DNA from: Talpa occidentalis
Taxonomy: Eukaryota > Chordata > Mammalia > Eulipotyphla > Talpidae
Assembly (NCBI RefSeq): GCF_014898055.3
Contig: NW_023602073.1
Span: 22,305,784 to 22,369,783, forward strand
Direction: 5' to 3'
DNA length: 64,000 nt
The notes beneath the pieces are model-generated. The model saw only the letters and a list, made by a program, of their open reading frames with translations, had not been told where the DNA came from and searched no databases. The stretch's first letter is position 1; each line of letters opens with the position of its first letter. Position numbers and translations under genes: made by a program. Positions 1 through 12,759 of this stretch are shown here, piece by piece.

Positions 1-3000
1 CAAATTCTGGGACTTTTCATTTCACTTTACAGAAAATAATGTGAAACTGAGGTAAAATAAAAGGTCACTAGGGAATCATTGTCTGAGTGATAGAGTCACA
101 CAAAAATCACTAAATGAGATGTATGTCTTTTCAGGTTTGATGAATCAAGTGTTTCCTAAATCGGACTATGTGTAATTCAGACAGTAAAAAAGTGAAGATA
201 AGTGTGCATAAATATCAATCACATAGTTGATGGTGAGGAAACATGAAAATGTCACATATAATGGGTGCTTTTGGATCGCCAACACAAGATATCGGTTTTG
301 TAATATGGTAAAAAAAAAAAATACAGTAAGGAAAGAAGAGACTATCAATTTATGTTCCAGAAGGTCATTAGGGATTTTTTCATTTGCTTTATTTTTTAAA
401 GTATGGTTTTGATTCCCTCGTGTCTTATCACATCTCACAGATCAAGTCTGTTCCCAGTGATTCTGTTGCATCACTGGAAGAAAAGTCTAAACCTGAAACA
501 ATTCAGATTCTGACATGAGAAAGCCAGCCAAGGCCAATGAAATGCTGCACTGTTGTGTGTAAGATGCTAAGTTAACACATCACCACCAACTTAGACTCAG
601 TAAGGTGTCTGTGCTGTCTTTTTGAACATGTGCTTGTGGTCAAGTTGTCTCTCAGTATTTTCTATTTCGTTGTTACATAAAGACATTTTAGACTTTCACT
701 GAATCTGAAAGTATTTGGAGAGCACAGCTGTGCATTTTACGATGAAGTGGCTGATGTTCTTGCATTAGTAGAATAAAATGCACTAGCTATTTCAGTTTGC
801 TGGAAAATATTCTCATTATGAAAATCACCTAGAAAAGGGAGATTGGAGAACAGTGGTCAATGAACTTGTTACATTAATGTGTGTTTCTTCACTGAATTTT
901 GTCAAGTTCTCCCTTCTCTTGTAACATTCTATGGGCTCTTTCAAATCCCTTTTTTTAGGCAGCTAAGCTCTCATTCAGAATAGAGGACACCTGAATTACA
1001 TAAATCTTTATCACAAAGTTACATTTTCTGTGCAGAGCAAGAGCTTGTCAGGAAAAAGGTAATGAAGAAGAATAGCTCAGACAGAAGCATTTAATGGTAT
1101 CCAGCTGCTATTCTATGTTACTTGCTGATAAGACTTTGTTTTAAGTTTACAATAGAGAAAGTTTGGGAAAAGGCTAAAAATTCATATACAGGAAGTGGAA
1201 GTCTTTATATTTCATTTGTTCAATTTCCGCTAACTTGCAATTATGTTCATGCAAGGTTTAATTTTCAGTATGCTTAAATGTGTCACTGTAAGACTTTAAA
1301 AATAAAATTTAAATTGTGTTCAAAAGGAAAAATATTGCACCTTAGGGAAAAAGACACTTAACCTATTTGGGCTCACCACATGTTTAGATGATAAGATAAA
1401 ACCTGGGAAAGCACAGACTGTTAAATGTTTACTGTAATTGCAGGTCATTATGGTGGTGATTTTTCTGCGCTGACAAAGGGGCAGTGGTGGGTGGAGAGGG
1501 AGAGTCCCTTTCCAGGGGAGGAGGGGACGCTGTCATTTCATCACATATAGACGTTACCATGGGATTAGACAAATGCAATCTCCAAGGAATGGAGAAACCC
1601 AAACAAAGGACATTTCATTTGGGATCCTGATTCCAATACAATGTGACCTGTTGCTTCCGACTCTGTTACCCACACAGGCTGCTTGACGGCATTGCTCTAA
1701 GTGCTGATGGACCCCGAGAGCCTGGACTTCCTATGGGCAGGAATGCATTATGATTAACCCTTGTCTGGCATAGGGCTAGGAAAATGCTCTGTGGGAGCAA
1801 AGCAATTAGGACTTTCTAAAGAAAGAACTTCCACATCTGAAATGTGAATCCTGCCTTCAGTGGATTTACTGCCATAGGAACTGAAGAGTTAAAACGAAGA
1901 GGCGATGTTCTTTCAGGCTAATGAAACCTTCCTGTCGGGAGTTCCTTTCCCAGTGAGTGGGAAAGGAATGGTATGAATAGCTGGTGCTCTTGCACTTTCC
2001 CACAGGTCTGGACAGGATCTCCAACTCAGCATCTACGGCTCAGAGAGGAAGACAGGCACCGGGGCAGCCGCCGGAGACCCGGGCCTCCCAGGGAGGGGGA
2101 GACAGGAGGACTGGCGGGATATCACTAGCTGGTCCCACATGGCTCAGCTGCCCACCTAGAGCTGCAAGAGGCTGGACAAAGAGAAGCATTGCTTCCCCCA
2201 CCCCCGCCTTTAAAGGGCAAAAGGTACATGAAGGTCAGCGGCAGGTACCTGTCTGGAGGCATTTTATGCTGTTGGTGCAAACCTCCCACAAGTTGAACTT
2301 AAAGGAATGTTCCATCTTTGCAGGAAGTCTCCAGATACAGGAAAAGCTAATAAAATGAAAAGGGAGGAGGCTTTGCTTTCCTTCCCAAAATCAGCTCCTA
2401 CAACATCTCACATTACAAATTTGCAAACTAATTACTTCGAGCCAGACATATTAAAAAATTTCCCCTTACAACTAAGTGAATACAGAGAGATTCAAACTAG
2501 AGTACTTGGCTCCAGACTGAGATAGGGCTCTGAATTTAAAAGTCTAATTAAGGCGAATCATGTTTGCTATGTAGTTCTCTCAAACACTAGCATTATTGAA
2601 ATTACTTGTAACGACTTAATTGATTTAACCAATACCTCAAGTAAAGATTAGGCCATAATTAGTTTAGCCTGCAGAAGGTGGAGTATTAGGATGATGAGGT
2701 TCTTTTCTATAATGGCTTGGGATGGTTTTTTTTTTTTTTCCTGAATAAAGTTGTCTCTGTGAAATTTCAGCCTAGACAATTTTAGGTTAAACAGACATAT
2801 CAATGGAAATCAATAACGAAAACAGCCAAAATGATAATTTCTCTGGGAGGATTTTCTTATAAACTTTAAGCCTGGACTGAGGAGTGCATTGATTCCTCTT
2901 CTGTCCCTTTCCCTTTGAAAAGTTCTCTTTTGAAAGGAGAAAAGGGAAATGGCAGGATTTTGTGACTCATCCTTTGGAGAACATTCCAAGTGTGATTTAC

Positions 3001-3380
3001 TTAATATAGCCCTATAAATCACCTAATGCAGAAATAATCTCAAGATCGGCATGTAAACACAGCTATTAAAATATTACAATTACTCTGTTTGCTTAGTGCT
3101 CATAAGGGATATCTCATCTTAAGGTAAACAGCTTTTCCAGAGGTGGGGCATTCAACAAAGCGTCCAAATGACATGCCCATCTAAGAATGCTGAGCTGAAG
3201 TAAAACCTCTCATCTGAGCAGAACAAGTGCATGACTAGGAAGGGGACCATTACATTTTCAGTTGACATTTTTCTGCTTCTAATTTGCTGTCCTGTTTTGG
3301 AAATCAAATTCATCTAATTTTATCATTGGCTATTACACTGGTTGGTCATTATTATTCATAGCAAAAATTTTTCAGCATGG
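1..3380. other. Noncoding unique sequence
   Basis: No coding exon, RNA gene or clear transposon is seen in these 3.4 kb. Base composition is AT-rich for the first 1.4 kb, with a more GC-rich patch at about 1,980-2,260. Reading frames are short and show no family I recognise. A homeobox-motif-rich stretch at about 2,530-2,700 is described separately, and a short T-run lies near 2,730. Old, decayed repeats could be hidden here, since I judged only by eye. Confidence 0.7.
2530..2700. promoter_or_regulatory. Candidate conserved noncoding element
   Basis: This AT-rich stretch has several TAATTA or AATTA-type cores (for example TCTAATTAAGG near 2,563, TTAATTGATTTAA near 2,616 and CATAATTAG near 2,655). 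It has no microsatellite or transposon character. Such homeodomain-core density is typical of developmental enhancers in gene-poor mammalian DNA. The regulatory role is inference; no alignment was available. Confidence 0.25.
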
Positions 3381-3678
3381 AAAAAGAAAATGAGTATGGG
3401 CCTCCCTGGTGGCGTAGGCCATTGAGTGCTGCACTGTGAAGCTGTCCACAGCCTCTGCAGCGTGAGTTTGATCCCCGCCGGCCGGCGAGAATCCCGCATG
3501 GCACAGCAGACCTCTCCTGTCTCGCCGCTGCTCCTCTCAGCGATGTATTTAGTCAGTCTACCTGTTCTGCTCCCCGCTCTGTCTCTGGTGAATCCTCTCA
3601 CCTCCCACATAGCTAGCCTGTACCCCGGTTCTGGTATAAATAAATAAAGCTTTAAAAAAAAAAAAAGAAAATGAGTAT
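3381..3678 (+). repeat. tRNA-derived SINE copy 1 with perfect target-site duplication
   Basis: The body begins with GGGCCTCCCTGGTGGCG at 3,398, carries an A-box-like segment and a B-box-like TTTGATCCC near 3,468, then the family-specific middle (CACAGCAGACCTCTCCTG) and a TAAATAAA plus poly-A tail. It is flanked by an identical 17-bp direct repeat, AAAAAGAAAATGAGTAT, at 3,381-3,397 and 3,662-3,678. That is the signature of L1-mediated target-primed insertion. The perfect duplication and nearly complete body suggest a fairly recent insertion. The open frames inside it are not genes. Confidence 0.93.
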
Positions 3679-6131
3679 GACTTTAGAGCATTATTTGCTT
3701 TAGGATTTACTCTGCGATGGCCATAGAGGCATTTGTTTTTAAACAAAAAGTGAATTGGGGAGAGGGGGCAGATCTATATGCCTTTTAGTAATTCTGATTT
3801 TGAGTCCCAAGTATTGACTTTGTTTAGTGTGGTGATCTGTCACTGTTAGCAATCACCCTCCTGATCACTATGGGGCTGAAAACTGTAAACCAGCTACAAT
3901 TGCTAGCGTGATCCCTAACCTCTGCAAGGTGGTAATCCAGTACTGGTTGTTAGCTGTCAAATTTATTTCCCTTTGGTGAAATATACCCTGGATTTAATTA
4001 GCAGTCATTCTTGATACTTTATGGAGCTGAGCCCAAGCTTTGTGGCTTTGACATTTAACCCCTGACCCTTAAATATTTACCAGCTTTTAAACTGGTTGTG
4101 TACAATTATCCCTTCAAGTATATCTCAGATCCATCATTTGGACCATTGCAGTCAATGCCAAGTCAGATGTGCTCTTCCATCTGGGGCTGTAATTTTCACC
4201 CCGAGACTGGAAATAAAATCACAGTGGCCCTCCACAAGCTGTGTGGAGCAGAGCTGAAAGCACTTGTCCCAGCAGTAACCTTGGGAAGGGCAGGGTGGGC
4301 TGCTCACCCAGTCTGTGGTTGAGTCCGGTGTGGGGATGTGTTAGAGCCATTTTCATCCATACTCATCATCTTCAAAGGGAACTCTTTTCTTAGCTTGTTT
4401 GTTTGGAATCACCTTTATTGGGGTAGGATTTGGGAAATGTAGTGTTGAAACTTCGCCGAGTTTCCTACGCAGCAGATGGAGAGACGCAAGCACTGGAAGG
4501 TGGGCATGGGGCGTGTGCCCCTCACGTCAACTCGCACAGCTTCTTCCATGCAACCCGAGTGCTCTTGGTATGGCATGACTGCAGAAATGCAGACGACTTG
4601 CCCTCATGGGGCAGCTGCAAAGATTAAAAGACGAGGCGTATGCTCTTCTAGGGCGACATTTCTAGTGGTAGCATCTGGAAGGCGCCGCCAGGCGGTCACA
4701 TGCGGAATGACGCCACCTTTCCACGCTCTCCCTACCAGAGCCAGGCTTCTAGATGGCGCAGGGGGCCTGGCACAGGGTGTCTGGCACAGGGTGTGTGCTC
4801 AGTACTTGCTCAGTCAAGGTGACAGTCCTAGCAGCAGCTTTACAGAGGCACAAGCGCCCCCCTCCCCTCCCCGCAAATGCCAAATAGGTGCGCGAGGGTA
4901 GAAAGAAGAGTGTGTCTGAAAACAGAGTCAGGGGCCAGAAAAATGGCAGCCTGCACCGCTCACCTACCCCCAACCCCGACCTAGTCTCAGGGAGAGAGGA
5001 AAGAGAGAGAGAAGTATTTGCTGCTCGTGGGGAGCCCTTAAGCTGAATCTAAATTAGGGCCAGATGCTAGTTTTTGGCTACTTTAAGCAACCCGAGTCTG
5101 GGTCAGCTGTAATTCCAAGTAGGACACTGAGTGGAGTCTCTGGGCTCTGATGTCCAGCTGATCCAGAGGCCTGTGTTCTGGAAGGAGCCAAAACCAGCCT
5201 GTGAATCAGCTGGACTTAAAAAGGAAAAATCTGTAGGATAGTCATGATGTGTGGTCTCCGTCATCCTCTAGAAAGGGCGTGCGGGCTGGAAAATGGCTCA
5301 GTGGCAGTCGGGCGCTTGAGGTCCAGCGGCCCCTGACCCGTGTGGACGGGACTCTGCCATCTCCAGCCACGCTGCAGCATCACACACATCAAAAATAAAC
5401 AGCGCGGGCTGACCCAACGGCGAGTCCAAAAGGCGACACCCCGACAAATAGTATATGGAGTTGAGGGACCAGTGCCTGGAAAACGTACCCATTTTAAACA
5501 TCTTTGGAATTTCCCCTGCTCCGAGGTTTTTGTTAGCTAACATTTTAGTGATGTTGAAAGATCCTAAGTAATAAAAGAATAAGGCTGATAAGTCGCGGGC
5601 ATTCATCTTTAGGGAGTGCGAATGTCCTGGGAGTGTTAAAAATAAAATGGACTCACTCTCATCTAATCCCTTGCTTTTAGAACATCCCGAAATATTTCAA
5701 GGCGTTCCTTGTTTTCAGTTTAGTCTTAGTTGAAAGGTGAACCTTATGCAAGGGAGGAGACTGACTAAGCATATTTCAGTCATTTGTAAGCAACATGATA
5801 CTAGAAAATAGTGTTTTCCTCCTAACTGTTTAAGTAGACAGTGAATCTTGTGTGGAACCCAACAAAATTTCACAAGTAGCTGATTACCCAATACTGAGGT
5901 TTCTTGAAAGAATGGACTCTTAGTAAAAGATCAGTGCCATGGTTAATTAGAAATCACCAGATCTTTTTTTTTTTTAAGTGCTGCTTTTTTTTGTAACCTC
6001 AAGTGACATTGTTCATTTCCCAAAATTGACAAGGGTGAAGCTGTCAATATTGACTGGGGGAGAGACTAAATGAAAAATTAACATTTTGCATACATGGTCC
6101 TATTTTTGCTACAATGTCACTGCCATAGAAA

Positions 6132-6133
<2 letters not shown>
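3679..6133. other. Noncoding unique sequence with a CpG-bearing patch
   Basis: No gene is recognised. Between about 4,440 and 5,460 CpG dinucleotides are more frequent than in the surroundings, especially at 4,440-4,740 and 5,270-5,450, but the density falls short of an obvious CpG island. A purine run lies near 4,990-5,015 and T-runs near 5,965-5,990. The stretch at 5,280-5,460 could hold a decayed tRNA-like SINE head (see findings). Confidence 0.65.
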
Positions 6134-6162
<29 letters not shown>

Positions 6163-6204
6163 ACGCGCACATGGGTTTGTGTGTGTGAGAGAGAAAGAGA
6201 GATG
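6134..6204 (+). repeat. (GT)n microsatellite with GA-rich extension
   Basis: An uninterrupted GT run of about 13 units lies at 6,134-6,161. It is followed by GCACGCGCAC, a second short GT run near 6,177, and a GAGAGAGAAAGAGAGA tract. Alternating purine-pyrimidine sequence passes into a purine tract. It is likely polymorphic in length. Frames through it translate as Cys-Val or Thr-His runs and are not coding. Confidence 0.95.
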
Positions 6205-7654
6205 AGACTGATGGGGGTCACAGAGGCTGGGCTGTCTCCTCACCTCCTTCATCTTCTCCTGGCCAGGAAGCAGCAATGCCCCGCTCTTAAGTGTTTCTCT
6301 AATGCTCACTTCCCTCCGTTTTCCCTGCTATTGTCTTAACACAGAGACTTGCCCCTGTCTGGTCTGCATATTCTTATAATTCAGAACTGTATTCAAGCTC
6401 AGACAGGAAATAAAAGGCCTCTTCCTCAGGCTCCTCCCTCATTATTCCCATTTGTAAATAGTTAGTACTTAACGGCTCCCTCCAAAATATCATGCCATTC
6501 CAGACTTTTGAACCTTTGGTACCACCATTCCACCTACTAAACCTCTCCTCCTTACCTTCTCCTTACTCTATTCATAAGTCAGCACTGAGACCCTTCTCCC
6601 AACAAGACTTCTCGGTGGCTTTGCTAGAGTGGCTGGAGTGACATGCTCCACTGTCCCTTCCTGAGAGTTTGGGGTTTTGTCTCACCCTTCTGCTTAGTCT
6701 GCCAGAGCAACCCTGGCCACTCCTCTGACTAGTAGAGGCCCTAAACTGGCATCGGGCTCAATTCCAGTCAGTTCGATGAGCGAGAGCTGCTGGGGCCTCT
6801 AGGGAAGCCAGGACATATTACTTCTGTGGAGAAGAATGTGGCCCTGGCTGCTCAGCTGGCCACAGCCATCTCTGAGACCAGCTTGGGAATGCTGTCTACA
6901 GCAGGGCAGTCTGAGTTCCAGATGATTCTGGATCAGCCCACCGTAAAGCCCAGGCTACCTCTGGATGTCAGGTTAGTAGCGACAATGCATTGCCCTAGAC
7001 AAAAGCCACTTTGATTCAAATATTCTGCTATTTGAAGCTAAAAACAATCTGAATTTTGTTGGGGGTAGGGAGAAGATAAGTTTATGGATATTCTTTGCCT
7101 TTAAAGGTCACAAGAAGATACAGAAGCTCATATTGTATATATTGAACAAGAAAGTATGTGGTTTTCCTGCATGGTTGGATTCTGCTGGGCCATGGGTAAT
7201 GGACAGTAGAGATTCTGAGCCTCACACCGAGGTGCCTGCACCACCCAGGGGGTGACCACTGTGTGGCAGCAAGTAGGGCCTTGAGCAGACAGTTCATGCA
7301 GACACAAAGGAGGCCAGGACCATGTGTGTCAAAGGGTATATCTACCCACCCTTCTGGGTCCCTTGGCTCCTATGCTGGAAAAGATCCCACATCAACATGC
7401 AGCTAAGGTGGGAAAGCAGCCAAACCACAGGGCCAGGGCCCAACCTTGGCTCTCTCAAAGGCAAGAGTCCTGTGCAAAAGCCCACCCTAGCTGAGCACTG
7501 CACAGCCCAGCACTGCCATGCCTCACCCCAAAAGAAGAATGGAGAGCAGGACAGAGGCCCCCACGTCCACCCACTGTGATGCAAACTTTCTGTTCAGACA
7601 TTCACTCTATTTTCTCACCTTGCTGTCACAGGTTTAGCTTTCGGTGTGAGGATA
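6205..7654. other. Noncoding unique sequence
   Basis: This is moderately GC-rich sequence with no exon structure, RNA gene or young transposon that I can recognise. Frames of 60-85 codons at 6,826-7,579 on both strands show no recognisable domain. Confidence 0.65.
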
Positions 7655-7790
7655 CAGGGAATGGCAACAGCAACCATTATCGCTTACTGAATATCCGCCA
7701 TGTGCTGGATCCCGTGTTACTAGCTTTCAATATACTCCAGATTGAAGTCTCTCAATAACTCTATTCACAGGCCAATTTGATGTAAGTTTG
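7655..7790 (-). repeat. MIR SINE fragment
   Basis: The segment reads like the reverse complement of the MIR core and 3' region: a TTACTGAATATC-type motif, then CATGTGCTGG (from the CTATGTGCCAGGCA pattern), then a degenerate CTCAATAACTC (from CTCACAACAACCC). MIR is an ancient tRNA-derived SINE shared by mammals. Divergence is high, as expected for its age. Edges are approximate. Confidence 0.65.
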
Positions 7791-10029
7791 TCCCTAGACC
7801 TTATATTTTTCCTAGTGTGGTATATTGCCTAAATAAAAAGAATCTAAAAATAAAAACCCACCAAGTAGAGTGAATTTTTCTCAAACCAAAAGACTAGGGC
7901 GATTCTTGCTGAATGTGGAACAGATTATATGCATTGAGTCATATGTTGGACATTCTACTATGGTCTTTAAAAATAGTCAATGTTACAGCAAGTCTACCTC
8001 AAATGGTTTTTACCTATTTCAGGATTAAATTTAAACTTCTGAGAGGCCATACTCTTTGCATTTAATTTGAATTTTGAAATTTAAAAATGCTGAGCATATT
8101 TTTGCTCTTTAGGGTGAACATTCCTAAAATCACTGACAGTCTTCATAATCAGAGAAAAAAATTCAAAACTTTGTACCAATGAATGTAACAACTACTCCTT
8201 TTTTTTCCTAGAGGGATTTGAAAAAATCTTATTTTAGCAGTTTTTTTTTGGTTGTTGTTTAAAATATGGGAATTACGGCAAAAATAATGAATGTACAAGC
8301 TGCCTGCGCTATATCTACCAACTTTTAGTAGCATCACTACAAGAAAGTACATTCCAAAAATAACTTCTGGCCTGAGTCCACCTACATTTTTTTTTAAATA
8401 GGTTAAATTTTCTCTCAGATAACTTCATGTATGTAGAAGAAATTAGTAACAGAAAACGACATTGTAGTCTTAAGGTACCATTTCTTTTTAAAATGTGTTT
8501 ATTTATTTTTAATTAGGGTAATATTTAGATATCCCCCAGAAGGTCTTATGGTAACATTTCTTAATGTGAATGGATAAAGACTAAATTAAGTGGCCCTCTT
8601 TAAATGAAATGGAAAAGTGGCCGCAGAAGAAATCTTTAAGTTTTACTGTACTACTTGGTAAATGTAGCTAACGCTCAATGCATTTAAATCAGGTATACTT
8701 AATATTTTGTTCATGTTTGAAGTGATTATGAAATGTGACTCTGGTGACCGAGGAAAAGTAGAAACATCTGAAATTATGGCAAGACAAATTGTTTTCACAT
8801 CGAAGGGCATTTTACATCTGAGATTGAGGTAATTTGTCAATGTCATCATTGGACTCTTATGATTTCTATATTATACATTAAAAATAGGATCGGTGACTTA
8901 TAGAAGGAGGCCAAGTTAATGGCAGGAGACATGATGGATTTCATAATCATAGCTCATTATCCCACACTCAAGATTGTGTTTGTGCTTTTAACAAAAAAGA
9001 AAAAAGGACATCCAGAGTCTCTTTGTAGCATTTACCAGTGATGAATGCGGACATACACGTGCGCACACACACATACATTGCACATATATGCATATAAGCA
9101 GCTCTCACAGAAGGTGTGCGTGGATTATGTAAAGCAATATGGGGGCCCATGATCTTATTAGCCAATCACTTCATGGCTTATGAATATTAAGTGGATATCT
9201 AACGCAGTGGGGACCTTCTCACATGGCTTTTTATCCTCTGTCTACAGGGTCTCCTTTTTCTAAGTCCTCAAGCAACAATTTCACAGGCTGACACTGGGGG
9301 CATCTGTGAGCCCCCAAAAGCCCCTCACTACCCCCAGGGATCCTTGATGATGGGAATTGGAGAACTCCAGGGGATCTCAAGGTACAGGACTTCTACTGTC
9401 CATATTTTAGAGTTCTCAAAACCAATAAAAAGAAACATAACCTCTCCATTACTGGAGCCTTTGAGATACCAGGAAAAACAAATGTTTCTCCCTATAGAAG
9501 AAAGAGTAGATAAGATGAGGAAACTTGGAGCAGGGATGGAGAAACAGTTAGGAAGGACTGGGGGCCACAGAGAGAGACCTTCCCTACAGCTCTTGCGATC
9601 CAAGATGGCAAGCCTCTATCTCCTCCCCCTGAATTGTTAAAATGGTTACTGATATTCTGGAAACTACTGGGCAAGGAGAGCATGGGGTGAAGAGAAGGTG
9701 AACATTTACCACCCTATCTTGTGGTAGGTAGCAAATGTATCACTTCTGACTCTGCTGATCCAAGGAGGCAAAAATTCTGGCAAAGAAAGGACCAATATTA
9801 AAAAGTGGAAGAGCTGCTCTGTGAAAAAAGCAGCCCACTTTAGCCCTAACCCCTCACTGTATGTGCCAAGCATCATCTTGTCCTTTTTATGGGGAACGTT
9901 TCTGAAGAAATCTTAAAGATGATGAGAAAGATGATGGAGGCAGGGATGGAATTTCCATTCTTGGCAGTGTTCAAAAGATCAAAATAGCAGAAGTCTATTC
10001 AGTCTGTCTCAGGGTTTAAAATATCACTG
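7791..10029. other. Noncoding unique sequence
   Basis: This is AT-rich intergenic-type sequence. A short alternating purine-pyrimidine run of ACAC and GCGC steps lies at about 9,054-9,085. Frames of up to 98 codons at 9,328-9,683 overlap on opposite strands and show no recognisable domain. No transposon younger than MIR or L2 is visible. Confidence 0.65.
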
Positions 10030-11160
10030 CCATTGACTTTCACATCTAAATCTGCATCTCCAGCTCTCATCCAGTTTCCCAGGCCTGCTGAGACTCTGCA
10101 CACACACACAAACACTGGGGGACCAGATCTCAATCCTGACATATCCAACATGGCTGCAGCCTCTGTTTGGCTGCACGTGGTGACCCATCAGTTCCCTATT
10201 ACAAGCAGAGCTCCACATGCTGCCCATTAGGAGGGCCTAAGACCCTGGAGCCACCCTTGGATCCCCTTCTACTTGGCCCTGACGTGAATCAGTGGGTAAA
10301 TTTTACAGTGCGTGCCAGGCAATATCTCTGTCAACTCAGGGATGCAGTTGTGGTTTGTGCTGATCTGTGTGTCCAGACCCACCCATAGAGACTTGGTCCC
10401 GCACTTGAGAGCTTACAGTCTCAGGGGAGGAGAAGCACTTGGAGGAGGAAAGAATGTGATAAGATTTACGGAAGAGAAGTTTCAGACACCAGGGGAGTGT
10501 GCAGCGAGGGCATTAAGCCAAGCCTTGGGAATTGGGAAGTCTCTCTGAGGAAATGACCTTGAACCTGAGGCTTGAAGGATGCTGGGTGAAAGGCGGTGGG
10601 TGGTCCAGGCACTGCTGTTAGTTTAATCTCCCTCAAATCTACCTCACATCGTGTCAATTCTTCCCCAGAGTGGAAGAAGGAAAGTGCGAACTTCTTAGCT
10701 TTATGTTTCAGTTCCTCACGATCAGGTACCCACTCGTCTCTCTGTTCACATCTCATCATCTACTGATTCCCCAAAGTATGTGATGCTCCAAGCCAAGCAT
10801 CCCAGCACATGCTCCCTGGCCACCTGCCTGCCTCCCAGCTTCTCATCCATTCTCACCCATTTCCTCCACCCAGAATCCAGGTCCAAATGCTACACATCCT
10901 TTGATGCCTACCTCTAGTGGCACCTCCCCTCTAAAATACCCACAGAGCCCTGCCCCTCCCACACCACCCCAACTCCTGGCTGCCCTTAATGCTGGGGGGT
11001 GGGTGGCATGTTGTCCTTTCTGGGACACCTGTCTGCATCGTCTCTTGACAGTCACTGCTCTCTCTTGGGTCACTTATGCAGTTTGATTGAACAGGGCATT
11101 TTCATTTTTTTCTGAGTACCAACTGTGCCTGGCAGAGTGCCATCAGCAAGTGTGTGGAGG
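10030..11160 (+). repeat. Decayed L2 LINE, 3' half
   Basis: Several patches match the L2 consensus order on the plus strand. One is TCTAAATCTGCATCTCCAG near 10,045. A CCCTGGAGCCACCCTTGGAT patch near 10,242 corresponds to the L2 ORF segment usually translated as NLGV. A CCAAATGCTAC...GGCACCTCC patch lies near 10,882-10,926. The 3' terminal region has CTGTGCCTGGCAGAGTGCC near 11,125. L2 is an ancient CR1-clade LINE, inactive in placentals. The piece between about 10,340 and 10,780 matches poorly and may be unrelated or deleted. Confidence 0.5.
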
Positions 11161-12178
11161 CAGATGGGTTTGGACATGGTGTGCTGGAGATAGCCTTTGA
11201 GATACCAGGGTGGGGATGTCGAAAGGGCAGGCTGTTCAGGGCTGGGTGCAGGGAGAGGTCTGGACTGGAAACAAAAATTTGGAACCAGAGCTCACAGTGC
11301 TGTTGCAACCCCGGGAGGGAAGGAATTCACCAGGGAAGGCGTGTAAGGGGTAGGGACGAAGGCTGGCAGGTGGGGCTGGGTGTGTGCACAGTTCCTCCTG
11401 CTAGTGCAGGCTGCTCCCAGGCGGGTTCCTGACATTCGGGTGCTTCCCTGTGGAGCAGCCTGTGCATGCAGGGTGGGCAGTGGCATCCCTGGGCCCTGCC
11501 CACCAGATGCTAGAGGTACTGCCCCCTGGTTACAATAGCCCAAGCTGCCTCTAGACACCTCCCCAGGCGCCTGGTAGACACAACCACCTGAGAATGATGG
11601 GTCTGGACCTGTAAGTGAAGGTTACAAGCATGCCTGTTTCCTCCTTGATGTAGTCGCTCAACAAGTGATGATGGCTAAACAAGTGCTTAGTGAGTGGCTA
11701 TGATCAAGAAGGCGCCTGTGCTAGATGCTCCATACATTACTGGTAAAGAATGGAAAAATGCTATGTTTTAGGGCAAATATGTTAACGGGTGTTTATAATG
11801 GAATGCAACCCTGGAAGCATGCAGACAGGTTCATCTCATGCATCCAAAGGCCACCTCTGCTAACGAGTAATCAATACAGGGGTGCAGGAATATAGTGACT
11901 TGATGTGTTGCCGCTGGTAATGTCCTCAGTGCTACAGCAGGATAACGCATTGCAAAAACAGATCCTAGAATTGTTCTTGCTGTAGCTTTTCCCTGAATTT
12001 GCCTTTCTTCGATCTTTATTATAACCTCCTCATTCTAGAAAGAGAATGCTGTAAGAATCACCCTATTATGTCCAGAGAATCAGCCGTTGGGATGGAAGCT
12101 CTCTGCCATGTTATGTAAAACAGCAACGCCATCGGTATTCTTACGACATGGTTTTGCAATCCCTTCTCGCTATCTAAC

Positions 12179-12202
12179 AAAGAACTTTTCAAAAAGTTCT
12201 TT
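12179..12202. repeat. Perfect inverted repeat, 11-bp arms
   Basis: The arms AAAGAACTTTT (12,179-12,189) and AAAAGTTCTTT (12,192-12,202) are exact reverse complements separated by CA. On single-stranded nucleic acid this would fold into a tight hairpin, and it is also a nearly continuous palindrome. The surrounding 200 bp is non-repetitive. Function is unknown. Confidence 0.9.
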
Positions 12203-12759
12203 TCACGGAGCCAGAATTGCTCAGAAAAAGTGGGTGTTCTTTGCAAAATGTGGAGTTCGTTTTTCACAATGAGGAAGCTAGTTTCTTAAAGAGCTTTTGT
12301 ACCTGAAGAACTTCTCTGCCTGAGAAACTCTGCTTGTTTCCTGGTAAATGATCCTCCTGTGTCCAGAGGAGACCACAAGGACACCCTATTCCCCCTGCAT
12401 TTGTTCCCTAACTCTCCTCATCCACACACACGCAGGCCCACGGCCCTTCTGCTCCAGATACAGAGCCTCCAAATAAAAACATCAGCTTGCGGCAAACAGA
12501 TGACAAACTTTGAGGTGCCATGCTACCATGGGGCAATGGAAAGACGCCCCAGACTGTACAGAGGCGCCCGTTCTGGGTTCAGCTTCAGCTTCTCTGGCCC
12601 AGTTTCTGACAGTGAAGGAATTCACTTGTGGACAGACGTGTCAAGGTGTCTGTTGTCAGAGGCTCTTCTGCGCACGCAGTAAGACCACTCTCTATCTGGG
12701 TCAGTTTTCAATTAATTTACAATGCAGGCTTGTTTATCAAAACTGGAGTTGGGCCAGGT

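Noticed and set aside
6094..6339. Cys/Val-rich and Thr/His-rich open frames around 6.1, 15.2, 16.5 and 17.5 kb
   Set aside because: They are translations of GT/CA microsatellites; length is maintained because the dinucleotide repeat contains no stop codons.
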